From: Anastatus disparis
Taxonomy: Eukaryota; Arthropoda; Insecta; Hymenoptera; Eupelmidae
Direction: 5' to 3'
DNA length: 64,000 bases
NCBI GenBank assembly: GCA_017163975.1
Contig: JAFFSR010000397.1
Coordinates: 1,741,501 to 1,805,500 of the forward strand
The notes beneath the pieces were generated by a model, which saw only the letters and a list, made by a program, of their open reading frames with translations, searched no databases and was not told the DNA's origin. A program made the position numbers and the translations under genes. Shown here piece after piece: positions 23,246 to 34,611 of the stretch (the first letter of the stretch is position 1; each line of letters begins with the position of its first letter).

Positions 23246-23301
23246 TGAAAGAAATGTAAGAAAAGATATGTGCGCGCTATAGCGCGCCAGATAATTCTAG
23301 T

Positions 23302-24389
23302 TTAGTTAAATTCAATATATATTTATTCAAATTCATTTTGTTCTATTAAACAAATGAAATATTTGATTTCAAATAAACCGTTTATTTCATTTAAATAATT
23401 ATTCTATTTTATCCAACTAAATGTTGGATATTTCAAATAAATGCTAATTCAAATAAACGTGTTTTTAATTTAAAACTAATTTAAATTTCATTCAAACAAA
23501 TAATTTAGTTTAATTCAATATATATTTATTCAAATTCATTTTGTTTTATCAAACAAATGAAATATTTGATTTTAAATAAACCGTTTATTTCATTTAAATA
23601 ATTATTCTGTTTTATCCAACTAAATTTTGGTTATTTCAAATAAATGCTAATTCAAATAAATGTATTTTTAATTCAAAACTAATTTATTTCATTCACACAA
23701 ATAATTTAGTTTGATTCAACATATATTATATTCAAATTCATTTTGTTCTATTAAACAAATGAAATATTTGATTTCAAATAAACCGTTTATTTCATTTAAA
23801 TAATTATTCTGTTTTATCCAACTAAATTTTGGTTTTTTCAAATAAATGCTAATTCAAATGAATGTGTTTTTAATTTAAAACTAATTTATTTCTTTATTTC
23901 ATTTAAACATATGATTCTGTTTAATTTAATAAGTATTTATTCAAATTTATTTTGTTCGTTCAAACAAATAAATATATTGATTTGAAATGAACCACTTATT
24001 AGATTCAATTAATGATTCTGTTTTATCTAACTAAATGTTGGTTAATTCAAATAAATGCTAATTCAAATAAACCATTTTTTATATTCAAAATTAATTTGTT
24101 TCTTTTAAATAAATAATTTAGTTCAACTCAATAAATATTTATTTAAATTCATTTTGTCCTTTCAAACAAATGAATTTATTGATTTCAAATAAACCGTTTA
24201 TTTGATTCAATTAATGATTCTTCATAATCTAATTAAATGTTGTTTAATTCAAATAAATAAAAATTCAAATATTTTTGTTATTAATTTCAAATAAATATTT
24301 GGTTGAAGCAAGAACTAAATATTTGATTCAACTAAATGTTTATTTGAATCAACTAATCGAAATTCAAATAAATATATTTAGTTGTTTTA
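23302..24389. repeat. M1 right arm tandem array, part 2
   Basis: This continues the units of 19680-20719 (AAACCGTTTATTTCATTTAA repeated), becoming more diverged toward the right terminus. Confidence 0.85.
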
Positions 24390-24411
24390 ACTAAATTTTT
24401 TTTTCAGTGTA

Positions 24412-25069
24412 TTATTTTCAATTTTGGATATTGGTTGGTGAATGAATGATGAAAATCGTGACGCCATAAGCAGTAATATTGGCGAACCGATAGAGTAACG
24501 AATGGGCAAATATTAAAAAATTGTCCTTTCGATGGGTAAAAAATCGGGAACATTTCTACCAGGGATTTTTTGATGATAAAAAATGAACCATCCAATTTTT
24601 TTGTATTCTATGTTCGAAATGAATGTTGGTTTACTGATACTAAAAATTTTTCGCCATTTTCTGTTTTAATCAAAATGCAGTTTAAGATTCTTTTATTTTG
24701 GACGGCAGAGTAATGTTAAAAGAAAATGGGATTTTTTTATAGAAGTAATTATTAAAAAAAAAATTTTTGTTAACGTTATAGTTTGAGAGTTTGCGAGCAG
24801 TGCGAGCCCTCTGGTGTATATATATACATATAAATACATACATACTTACAAATGTTGTAAAATATTGTTAAGGTTCTAAACTTAAAAGGACGTTTTACAT
24901 ACGATTGTAGTTAAATTTCACGATATAGTTCAATATAGGTTTAACAGTAAATTATGTTGCCAAAATATGACATTGTTGTTGTTCATGTGTTAGTTGAAAA
25001 TTTTATGAATGAAACTCTGCAAAGGATACAATTGATGTATACATTACTTAATTTACAGTTGTATATCTA
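24412..25069. other. Non-coding spacer
   Basis: No gene is visible. ATTTCTACCAGGG ending at 24564 is a possible right end of an element starting at 3733. The rest is AT-rich, with no repeat I can define. Confidence 0.5.
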
Positions 25070-25402
25070 TCTATATTATAAAAGATTTTCGCCGCTGCCG
25101 CTGTCAGCCTCTAGAAATCCTTAATCCCTCCTTTTGACTGATTATTTTTAGCTAATTTTTGTTGATTCATCTATATTATAAAAGATTTTCGCCGCTGTCA
25201 GCCTCTCCAAATCCCCAATCCCCTCTTAATCCCTCCTTTTTACTGTGATTTATTGTGAGTTTTAGCTAAATATTTGATTCTTTAGCTTAATTTCAATAAA
25301 TGCGAAAAAAATAATAATAAAATGATATTTTAGATAACTTATTGCTAATTTTAACTAATTCATTGTAAATTTTAGTTATGCCCACATAGCATGAAATATT
25401 TC

Positions 25403-27500
25403 AAAAAAAGATTACATGAAATATTTCAGTAAAATATTAAATTAGTGATGAACAAATATTTCTTCGAAATATTACAGTTTAAGAATATGAAATAATTCAT
25501 TGAAATATTTCTGTAATATTGCTGCAACATTTCATGTTTTATTCCAAAAAATTTCTGAATCCAACACTGAAATATTTGAGAAATATTACTGAATTATTTC
25601 TTGAAATGTTTCACATTAATATTTTACCAATCTTTCAAGAAACATTGCATGAAATATTCCTGTAATATTGAAGGAATTTTTCATGTTTTATTCCTAACAA
25701 TTTTTGAATCCAACACTGAAATATTTGAGAAATATTATTAAATTATTTCTTGAAATGTTTCATATTAATATTTCACCAATCTTTTAAGAAACATTGCATG
25801 AAATATTCCTGTAATATTAAAGGAATATTTCATGTTTTATTCCAAACAATTTTTGAATCCAACACTGAAATATTTAAGAAAGATTACTAAATTATTTCCT
25901 GAAATGTTTTACATTAATATTTCACCAATCTTTCAAGAAACATTGCATGAAATATTCCTGTAATATTGAAGGAATATTTCATGTTTTATTCCAAACAATT
26001 TTTGAATCCAACACTGAAATATTTGAGAAAAATTACTAGATTATTTATTGAAATGTTTCAGATCAATATTTCGCCAATCTTTCAAGAAACATTGCATGAA
26101 ATATTCCTGTAATATTTAAGAAATATTTCATGTTTTATTCCAAACTATTTTTGAATCCAACACTGAAATATTTGAGAAATATTACTAAATTATTTCTTGA
26201 AATGTTTCAAATCAATATTTCGCAAATCTTTCAAGAAACATTTCATGAAATATTTCTGTAATATTGAAGGAACATTTCATGTTTTATTTCAAAAAATTTT
26301 TGAATCCAACACTGAAATATTTGAGAAAGGTTACTAGATTATTTCTTGAAATGTTTACGATCAATATTTCGCCAATCTTTCAAGAAACATTGCATGAAAT
26401 ATTCCTGTAATATTGAAGGAATATTTCATGTTTTATTCCAAACTATTTTTGAATCCAACACTGAAATATTTGAGAAAGGTTACTAGATTATTTCTTGAAA
26501 TGTTTCAGATCAATATTTCTTCAATCTTTCAAGAAACATTGCATGAAATATTCCTGTAATATTGAAGGAATATTTCATGTTTTATTCCAAACTATTTTTG
26601 AATCCAACACTGAAATATTTGAGAAAAATTACTAGATTATTTATTGAAATGTTTCACATTAATATTTCACCAATCTTTCAAGAAACATTGCATGAAATAT
26701 TCCTCTAATATTGAAGGAATATTTCATGTTTTATTCCAAATAATTTTTGAATCCAACACTGAAATATTTGAGAAAGGTTACTATATTATTTCTTGAAATG
26801 TTTACGATCAATATTTCGCCAATCTTTCAAGAAACATTGCATGAAATATTCCTGTAATATTGACGGAATATTTCATGTTTTATTCCAAACTATTTTTGAA
26901 TCCAACACTGAAATACTTGAGAAAGGTTACTAGATTATTTCTTGAAATGTTTCAGATCAATATTTCGCCAATCTTTCAAGAAACATTGTATGAAATATTC
27001 CTGTAATATTGAAGGAATATTTCATGTTTTATTCCAAACTATTTTTAGATCTAACACCGAAATATTCGAGAAATATTACTAAATTATTTCTTGAAATGTT
27101 TCAAATCAATATTTCGCAAATCTTTCAAGAAATATTTCATGAAATATTTCTGTAATATTGAAGGAACATTTCATGTTTTATTTTGAATAATTTTTCAATC
27201 CAACACTAAAATATTCAAAAAATATTGTTACATTATTTCTTGAAATGTTTCAAATCAATATTTCACAAATCTTTCAAAAAACATTTCATGAAATATTCCT
27301 GTAATATTAAAGGAACATTTCATGTTTTATTTTAAAAAATTTTTGAATCTGACACTGAAATATTCAAGAAATATTGTTACATCATTTCTTGAAATGTTTC
27401 AAATCAATATTTCGCAAATCTTTCAAGAAACATTTCATGAAATATTTCTGTTATATTTAAAAAACATTTCATGAAGTATTTAAAAAAATGTATGAACATA
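25403..27500. repeat. M3 tandem array, ~150 bp units
   Basis: About a dozen units share CATGTTTTATTCCAAAC, TTTTTGAATCCAACACTGAA and CAATCTTTCAAGAAACATT. Adjacent units are highly similar in the middle (25960-27060) and diverge outward, as expected from unequal exchange. A second, shorter-motif array (28040-28560) lies on the other side of the core. Confidence 0.9.
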
Positions 27501-27689
27501 ACACTGAAATATCGAAGAAATATTGCTGCACTATTTCTTAAAATATTTCAAATCAATAATGCGCAAATTTTTCAAGAAATATTTCATGAAATATTTCTGT
27601 CAAATTCCAGAAATATTTCATGGAGTATTCCGAAAAATTTATGAATATAACAGTGAAATATTGGAGAAATATTATTTAAATATTTGTAG

Positions 27690-27870
27690 TTCTCTCGCGT
27701 TTGTAGCAATTCTTCCATCTTGCCAGCAGGTGGCTACTTGATTATATTTTCATGTGATTGTAAATGTGGTTGGCAAACTCTCGCAAGTGGTGGGACGCTC
27801 TCTCGTTTAGTATATAAGACCGAAAATTCTTGATACAAATAAATAAGCGCTTAAATTATAAATAGCAAAT
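27690..27870 (+). promoter_or_regulatory. M3 core cassette: CCAGCAGGTGGC, CTCGCAAGTGG box, TATATAAG
   Basis: CCAGCAGGTGGC (27723-27734) is close to the CTCF consensus. CTCGCAAGTGGT (27780) and TATATAAG (27811) start 31 bp apart, exactly as in M1 and M2. AATAAATAA lies about 20 bp after the TATA box. The cassette is the only non-repetitive, GC-richer part of M3. A promoter role is inferred from the motif order; the conserved spacing is seen directly. Confidence 0.6.
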
Positions 27871-28585
27871 AAATGTATAAGTATCTAATATGGTTTGAGA
27901 TGCAACTCTTACAAAATCAAAAATAATATCTGATAGAATTTTTCATCAATATTACAAATCAGTATTTCATGAAAGATTCCAAAAATATTTCCGAAAGGGT
28001 TAATAATCCTCTATGAATACTTTAGTTAAACTGATGGGCAATCTTTCAACAATATAACATATCAATATTACATGAAAGATTTCTGAAATATTTCCGAAAC
28101 ATTTTTTGAGAGATTCATAATTTTTTATGAATCCTTCAATAACATATTTTAGCAATCTTTCAACAATGTTACAAAGCAATATTTCATGAAAGATTTTAGA
28201 AATATTTCAGAAACATTTCTTGAAAGATTCATAATCTTTTATGAATCCTTTAATAAAATATTTCTGCAATCTTTCAACAATCTTACAAATCAACATTTCA
28301 TGAAAAATTTCAGAAATATTTCAGAAACATTTCTTGAAAGATTCATAATCTCACATGAATCTTGCGGTCAAATATTGCTACAATCTTTCAACAATATTAC
28401 AAATTAATATTTTACAAAATAATGAAAGAATGTTACAGAAACATTACATGAAATATTTCAAATCAATCTTCTAGAAGGACATATCAATATTTCAGAAATA
28501 TTTCTTATCAATATTTCTGTTTTATTCCGAATCTTTCAATGAAATATTTCAGAAATATTTCAGAAATATTTCATGCTATGTGGGT

Positions 28586-29530
28586 GGTTCCAAAAGAAGC
28601 ATTAGAACTTGTAGATAAACTTATTCAAGATATTTGTAGATTGGAAAATTACTTTTTGGAAATAAAATACTTATTCTTGTTATATGCAAACATTTCCAGT
28701 CATTAAATATGGAACAAAACAAATAATTATAAATAAAACATAAAAATTGTCAGAATTTTGAAAAAATTTTAAAATATTTAAATTAACAAAAAATATGAGA
28801 ATTAATGATGATAATTATGCAATTTTTTAATTAAAAATTGGAAGTGGTTTAATTATATCATTGGAAATTCCTGAAAATTGGAAAACAAAAGGTATATGTA
28901 CAAAAATATATGGTAATAATATAGATTTAAAAGAAGATTTATCTGATAAGATTATACTTTCATCACATAATGAAGACATATATAACATCAATGATGAAAT
29001 TTTAAATAAAATTAACTCAAATGCAGTAGAATATCATAGTATTGATTAAGCAAAACACAAAGGTATTGATCGAACTGAAATAGATGTTGAATTAAAGTTT
29101 CCAATTGAATATTTAAATTCATTACGATTTCCAGGGTTTCCAGTACATAAAATAATTCTTAAAAAAATGCGATTGTAATGTTAATAAGAAATTTAAGTGT
29201 AAGTGACGGACTATGTAATGGTACTCGGTTGAAAATTATTGATTTATTTAAATTCAATATAAAAGCTGAAATTATTACTGGTAATAAAAAAGGTTCAATT
29301 ATATTTATACCAAGAATAATTTTAGATACAGGTGAACAAAGATCGTTACCATTTTTATTATACCGTAAGCAATTTCCAATTTGTTTAGCATTTGCAATGA
29401 CCATTAATAAAGCTCAAGGCCAAAGTTTTGAAAACGTAGGAATATATTTAAATAAACCTTTATTTTGACATGGTCAATTATATGTAACGTTATCAAGAGT
29501 AAAAAAGTTTTTATACAAAATGAAAATGAA
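28586..29530 (+). pseudogene. Helitron helicase (Pif1-type) C-terminal remnants
   Basis: The fragments in order are: PKEALELVDKLIQDI (28590), NMRINDDNYAIF (28795), LKIGSG then LEIPENWKTKGICTKIYG (28861), INDEILNKIN, FLNSLRFPGFPVHK-like sequence with substitutions (29120), and MLIRNLSVSDGLCNGTRL (29178). Then come SIIFIPRIIL, QFPICLAFAMTINKAQGQSF and HGQLYVTLSRV. These match the order of the last motifs of Helitron helicases, which unwind DNA during rolling-circle transposition. Several stops (after YHSID and PLF) and a frameshift near 29170 show the gene is dead. Confidence 0.88.
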
Positions 29531-29792
29531 AAAGAAAATGTTATAAAAAATATTGTATGGGGAGAAGTATTATAGAAAAAATCATTAAAAAATTATTATT
29601 TAAAATTCTCAATATTATTTTCAATATTATAATAGATACAAAAAAAAATAATGTTTGCATTTTAAATTTACATTCTAATAAAAATTTATAAAAGTCACTA
29701 AAAATGTTTTAATTATTTATAATATACAATTTACAATAGGTACAAAAAGGGGGGGTTGGCGAGCGAAGCAAGCAGGGGGGTACCCTCCCTAG

Positions 29793-31097
29793 TTTATTTT
29801 AAATCATTATTAAAATATTTAACTTAAATTTTTTCTGGTAATAAAAATAATTTGATCTCTTAAGCAAAAAGTATTCACAATACTTTTTTAAGACAAATTA
29901 TATTATGTTTTATTGAAAATATTATAAAAGCATTAGCAACTACTAATAACTATATGGGACGTACTACATATTACTATTGATGTAAATAATTAATTTGGAA
30001 CTCCAGATTTAATAAAAAAGAAATTTTTGAAGTGAAACTTCTTTACCGACGGTATACACTTCCCATAAGGGCCGAATGAAAAAATTATACGGGAGTGAAT
30101 TGATTTCATGACGGTACATGCAACGGAACTAATGAAACGGAAGTGTATATACATAGGAGGAGCGTCCGCGCCTCCTATATGTAAATCAAGGTACTAAATA
30201 CGTATAAAGAAAAATTGGCGGGACTGACTTGATGTCAAACGCACTTTTTGTGATAAAAAATAAAAATTACCCACACAAAAAATTTTTTTGTTAGGGGGGG
30301 AGTGATGTGGGGACACACACATAATGTATGTATGGGTATGGCGCTACCAGCGCACTTACACTAGTCAGCGTATACATGAGTACGCCTCTGCGCAGGCGTC
30401 AAGTCAGACCGACGACAAGCAGCGAGCAAGTTACTTACTTGTATTCAGTCTAGCTCCAACGGTCCTTGTGCTCAGTCATATTGACCGTCTTACAATATAC
30501 ATAATATATTAACCACACTTGTCTCGTATTGTTTCTAGACACCTCTCTCTTGTACTCCTCATCCTGGGTTGCTACCACAATATGTATACATGTATACTAT
30601 ATATGCAATACAAATATCTGAATCTGATCTGAATAAATAAAGAAAGCAATAGCACTCGTTTTCTCTTTTTCTTTCTTTCTCTATAATGTTTTATGGTGAA
30701 CCCTCTCTTCCCTACATTTTTTAAATTGTATTTTTGTAAAATAAATATTATTAACAAAAATGTTATACACCATCTCATTTAAAATAAAAAAATAATCAGT
30801 CCTTAAATAAATTAAATTATTTTAATTTAGTTTTATTACATTTTATAATTATTTAGTTTTAAAATTATTTTAAAATTAAATAAAACAGTGATAGAACTAA
30901 ATAAACATTCATGAGTTCTATAATTTCGTAAAGAGGTTTCACTTCTGTCGGCCAGTCCCAAAGACTGCTACACCAGTTTTTTTTATTTGAAAATATGAAT
31001 ATATTGTTCCACCAAATATAATAGTTAATGAAAGGTTTTCATTTAATATTACATGATTATGAATTTTCATTGAAATAAGTTAATAAATTTTAATGCA
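29793..31097. other. Repeat debris between Helitron and M2
   Basis: Two inverted motifs (GAAGTGAAACTTCTTTACC at 30029-30050 and its partner at 30928-30950) bracket about 0.9 kb containing an LTR-like block. A hairpin (TACATAGGAGG and CCTCCTATATGTA) lies at 30150-30183. No coding sequence is recognised. Confidence 0.45.
30306..30716 (+). repeat. LTR-like block with polypurine tract
   Basis: A polypurine tract (TTAGGGGGGGAGTGA) ends directly before TGTGGGGACAC at 30306, as at the start of a 3' LTR. AATAAATAAAG near 30632 could be the polyadenylation signal, and the block could end at CCCTACA (30716). No element body remains upstream. The right boundary is a guess. Confidence 0.45.
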
Positions 31098-31894
31098 TAC
31101 ACTGAGAAAAAAATTAAGTTCAGTCAATGAAATAAATTTAGTTATTAAATATTTTGTTGATAAAAATTAATTTTGATTGAAGTAATATGCAAGGTTATTA
31201 AATCACTGAAATATTTGGTTGGGATAAAAAAAATTAATACCTAAGTTAAAAAAAATAAATATTTTTTTAAAATAAAGAAAAATTTATTGTTTTGGTTAAA
31301 TTATTCGATTGATTTAATCAAATCAATTTCATTAAGGCAGCTGATAAAATTTTATAAAATATTTATTTGTAACAATAGAATATGTTTGTAAATTATCTAT
31401 ATATTTTGTTACAGTAATTAAATATTTATTTTAGTAAATCGTTTGTAAAATTAACAAAATCTTTAATAACAATAAAAAAATATTGATCAATTATCAATAT
31501 AATATTTGCTTGAATTAACGGTCATCCGATTAAGTTAAGGAAGCTTATATTGTAAATAAATGCTTCACTAAGTTAATAACATTGTCATTTAATTAATAAT
31601 ATATGTGATTGTATAAAAAAAATATTTTGTTGTATATAACACATAAAATTTGATCAGCATTTCAATAAAAATTACAATTAATTTAAAGAAATAGGTTCCT
31701 TAAAATCAACAAATCCAATTTCAATGAATTTACAAAAAGAAAACCAATAAATTATTTTTTTAAAGTCAAGAAAGGTGCAACGTAAAATCAGATATTAAAT
31801 TTTTTTTAAAGATATAATTAAATCAGTGAAATATATTCTTGTTGTTTCAATAACAACTTGATAGAAATAATAGAATAAATATATTCGGTTTAAT

Positions 31895-32460
31895 AAATAT
31901 ATTTTATATTAACACTTCCATTAAATTACTTTAATGTACAATAATATATTTGATTATCTTAATGAAATATTTATTAAACCAAATATATTTATTTTATTAT
32001 TTCTATCAAGTAGTTTTTGAAACAAGAATATATTTCACTGATTTAATTATATTTTATATTAACACTTCCATTAAATTACTTTAATGTTTAATAATATATT
32101 TAATTATCTTAAAGAAATATTTATTAAACCAAATATATTTATTTTATTATTTCTATCAAGTAGTTTTTGAAACAAGAATATATTTCACTGATTTAATTAT
32201 ATTTTATATGAACACTTCCATTAAATTACTTTAATGTTTAATAATATATTTGATTATCTTAATGAAATATTTATTAAACCAAATATATTTATTTTATTAT
32301 TTCTATCAAGTAGTTATTGAAACAAGAATATATTTCACTGATTTAATTATATTTTATATTAACACTTCCATTAAATTACTTTAATGTTTAATAATATATT
32401 TGATTATCTTAATGAAATATTTATTAAACCAAATATATTTATTTTATTATTATTCTAACG
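31895..32460. repeat. M2 tandem array, 150-bp units
   Basis: Four units share TATTAACACTTCCATTAAAT and TTTCTATCAAGTAGTTTTTG at a spacing of 150 bp. They are almost identical, which indicates recent amplification. Confidence 0.92.
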
Positions 32461-33231
32461 TATTTATTCTATTATTTTTATCAAATTTTGATTAAAAGAA
32501 AAATATATTACATTGATTCAATTAATTATTATATCACCTCTATTAAATTACTTTAATGTTTAATAATATATTTAATTATATTAATGAAATATTTAATAAT
32601 TTCAAGATTATTGTTTTATTCTTTCAATAAATTTTGAATAGTAACAAAAAGATATTTCATTGTTTCAATTAAATATTGTATGACTTATATTAAATTATTT
32701 CACTGATCAATGAAATACCTAATCATTTTAATTCAATATTTAGTTGCTTTGATGAATGCGTTTTTTCTCTTTATGAAATATATGATTGATTCTATGAAAT
32801 ATCTCATTGTCTTTTAATCAAATAATTTCATTGCTATATTATAATTAATTGGATGCATTAAATTAATTAAATTTTTAATTGATTCAAATATTTGATTTAT
32901 TTTGTTCTATAAAATTATTTTATTACTTTTATTATTTAATTATATTGCGTCTATGAAATCGGCGATTAATTGAATTAATTATTATTTTTAACAATTAAAT
33001 ATTTTATTATTTATGTTCCAATTAAAGATTTTGTTGTATTAATTAATTTCTTTATCAGATCGATTAAATAATTATTTGATTATCTTAATGAAATATTTAT
33101 TAAAACAATCAATTATTATTTAATAACATATTTACTAAATCGAATGAAATATAATGTCAAAATTAATATTTAATATTATTGAAAAATATTTTTTTGTATA
33201 AGTTATCATCCTTTATACTCAAACAAACTCA

Positions 33232-34420
33232 TGTTTTAAATACTGCGACGATTCAAAAATCGCGCTAGACATAGTTCATATGCTTAGCCGCTACGTGGCG
33301 TTGCTCCCGCAACGGGAATAGCGAGCTCCATAGCATATATAAGCAAGCCGCCGAGCCAGCCTTTGGACTCGTCTCCCCTTCCATTGTGTAAGAGTGGGAT
33401 TGCTCGACACAGTGGGAGTTACCTTTACCCGTATTCCTGTCTTAAGCTACGTAAGGGTGGGATTGCCCTACGTTAGCCTCCAACCTCTCCGTCAGTGTAA
33501 GGGTGGGGTTGCCCGACACTGATTCCTGACAACTACCACCACCTTCTCGGTCGAGGTAGGTCCTCCGCTAGTCGATGCGAGTACGCACGACTAGTACATC
33601 CCCTCCATGTCTACGTTAAGACTTGGAGGTAACCTTTCCTGTCTCCCTCTGACACCAGCCTGTACCTTAAGCCTGTACCGAATGTCACGGAGACACCGCT
33701 CATATTATCCGCCGCCGGTAAAGTAGATTCCAACCGTGCTAACCGTCGATAATATTGTAGCCTGTAAATAGTTTATTGTTCTTTTACGCTAGTTTGTAGC
33801 CGATACCGTTCGGAATTTATTAATAAGGATAATTTTTTTAAACTGCATTACCGGTAAAACTAACACCGACCGCCTAAAAGATATAATTTAATCGTTGTGT
33901 TATTTTGATTATTCATATTTTTGCGTACCGCCGTTTCCGGCCAATTTTTCCGAGATTATCATTTAATCAATCAACCTTGTATTAGTTTTAAGTTAACTCA
34001 ATAAATGCAAAGAATATTTATTGTGAAAAATATAAAATGCACGACTCATACTCATTTACCAGTTCCGCTAAACCTGTCCCGTAAATCCGCCCCCGTCATT
34101 TACCGCTTTAGTTTTAAGATTTGTTATTTCATCAATTTAATTATTATTTAAACGCAATAGTAAATTTCTTTTTCCTTTAATATTAATTACAGTTAAATTT
34201 TTATACATTTCTTTTATTACAGTTAACTTTTCATTCTTGAACTCATTTTTATTTTTATTAAATTCAGTAATTTCAATTTAGTTTATAAGTTTGAACTTTG
34301 GCTTATTCGAACCTCCGACCGACCATCTTCCGGCATCAACCCTCAGGTAAAAGTAAAAGTCTGATGCCACCGACGTCAACGAGTTGTCTACGGCAACCGC
34401 CAGAAAAGCCAAACGTTACA
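33232..34420 (+). repeat. Solo-LTR-like block (~1.2 kb)
   Basis: The block begins TGTTTTAAATACTGCG and ends AAACGTTACA and is much GC-richer than M2. It has a TATA box (CATATATAAGCAAGC near 33336), three spaced copies of a palindromic GTAAGGGTGGGRTTGCCC motif (33388, 33451 and 33495) and AATAAATGCAAAG at 34002. It has no open frame. These are LTR features in plus orientation. The flanks (ACTCA and ATACG) do not form a duplication, so the exact ends are uncertain. Confidence 0.5.
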
Positions 34421-34611
34421 ATACGTGTCTTGCTAAGTGAATAACTTAGCAAAATATGTACTAAAGTTAATAAAAATTACAGAGAAATCTGATTAAATAC
34501 TTGTCAAAATCAAGTAAATCCACTATTTGATTCATCTACATAATTTATTTCATTCAAATAATACATATTTGATCTAAAAGAAACATTTATTGTTTTAACA
34601 AAATTATTTAG

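Larger units (their letters stand above)
20720..23300 (+). mobile_element. Non-autonomous Helitron (2.6 kb) inside M1
   Basis: It starts with TC at 20720 and ends with CTAG at 23297-23300, followed by T. The palindrome GCGCGCTATAGCGCGC (23272-23287) lies nine bases before CTAG, the canonical Helitron 3' hairpin. There is no target duplication, and the M1 array unit is restored across the junction. It carries no Rep/helicase gene. It contains one gene-like segment (21106-21310) and two MITEs (22080-22582 and 22834-23245). The left flanking base is T rather than the usual A. Confidence 0.75.
4655..24409. mobile_element. Giant TIR element M1 (CACTGAAAA ends, TA duplication), interrupted
   Basis: The left end CACTGAAAAAAAAATTTAGT (4655) is the reverse complement of the right end (24390-24409), and each is flanked by TA. 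Without its insertions (5190-18142 and 20720-23300) it is about 4.2 kb. Its arms are tandem units rich in AAATATTTATTTGAA and TTTATTTCATTTAAAT motifs that echo the termini, around one GC-richer core at 18845-19065. No transposase is encoded. CACTG ends with TA targets suggest mobilisation by a Tc1/mariner-type enzyme, but this is inference. Confidence 0.75.
25381..28584. mobile_element. Giant TIR element M3 (CCCACATAGC ends, TG duplication), 3.2 kb
   Basis: The left end CCCACATAGCATGAAATATT is the reverse complement of the right end. TG flanks both sides (25379-25380 and 28585-28586). Removing the element and one TG joins a helicase-like start, MVPKEALELVDKL, across the site. The interior is tandem arrays of GAAATATTTCATG-type units, the same motif as the TIR, around one core at 27690-27870. 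No protein is encoded. The superfamily is unknown. Confidence 0.85.
25070..29792 (+). mobile_element. Helitron with decayed helicase, interrupted by M3
   Basis: The 5' end TCTATATTATAAAAGATTTT is a common Helitron start and occurs twice, at 25070 and 25170, as a tandem doubled end. The 3' end has GGCGAGCGAAGCAAGC, a GGGGGGTACCCTCCC hairpin and CTAG at 29789-29792, followed by T. Inside are remnants of a Pif1-type helicase C-terminus. Without M3 it is about 1.5 kb, so most of the Rep/helicase protein was already missing. Confidence 0.85.

Noticed and set aside
27523..28407. Frames of 72-73 codons in M3 (for example 28186-28407) with internally repeated peptides
   Set aside because: The peptide repeats simply translate the tandem DNA units; start and stop positions are not conserved between units.
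25403..28560. M3 array considered as a CRISPR array or as centromeric satellite
   Set aside because: Units are contiguous and diverged with no constant repeat/unique spacer pattern; TIRs and a TG duplication show it is the interior of a transposon.
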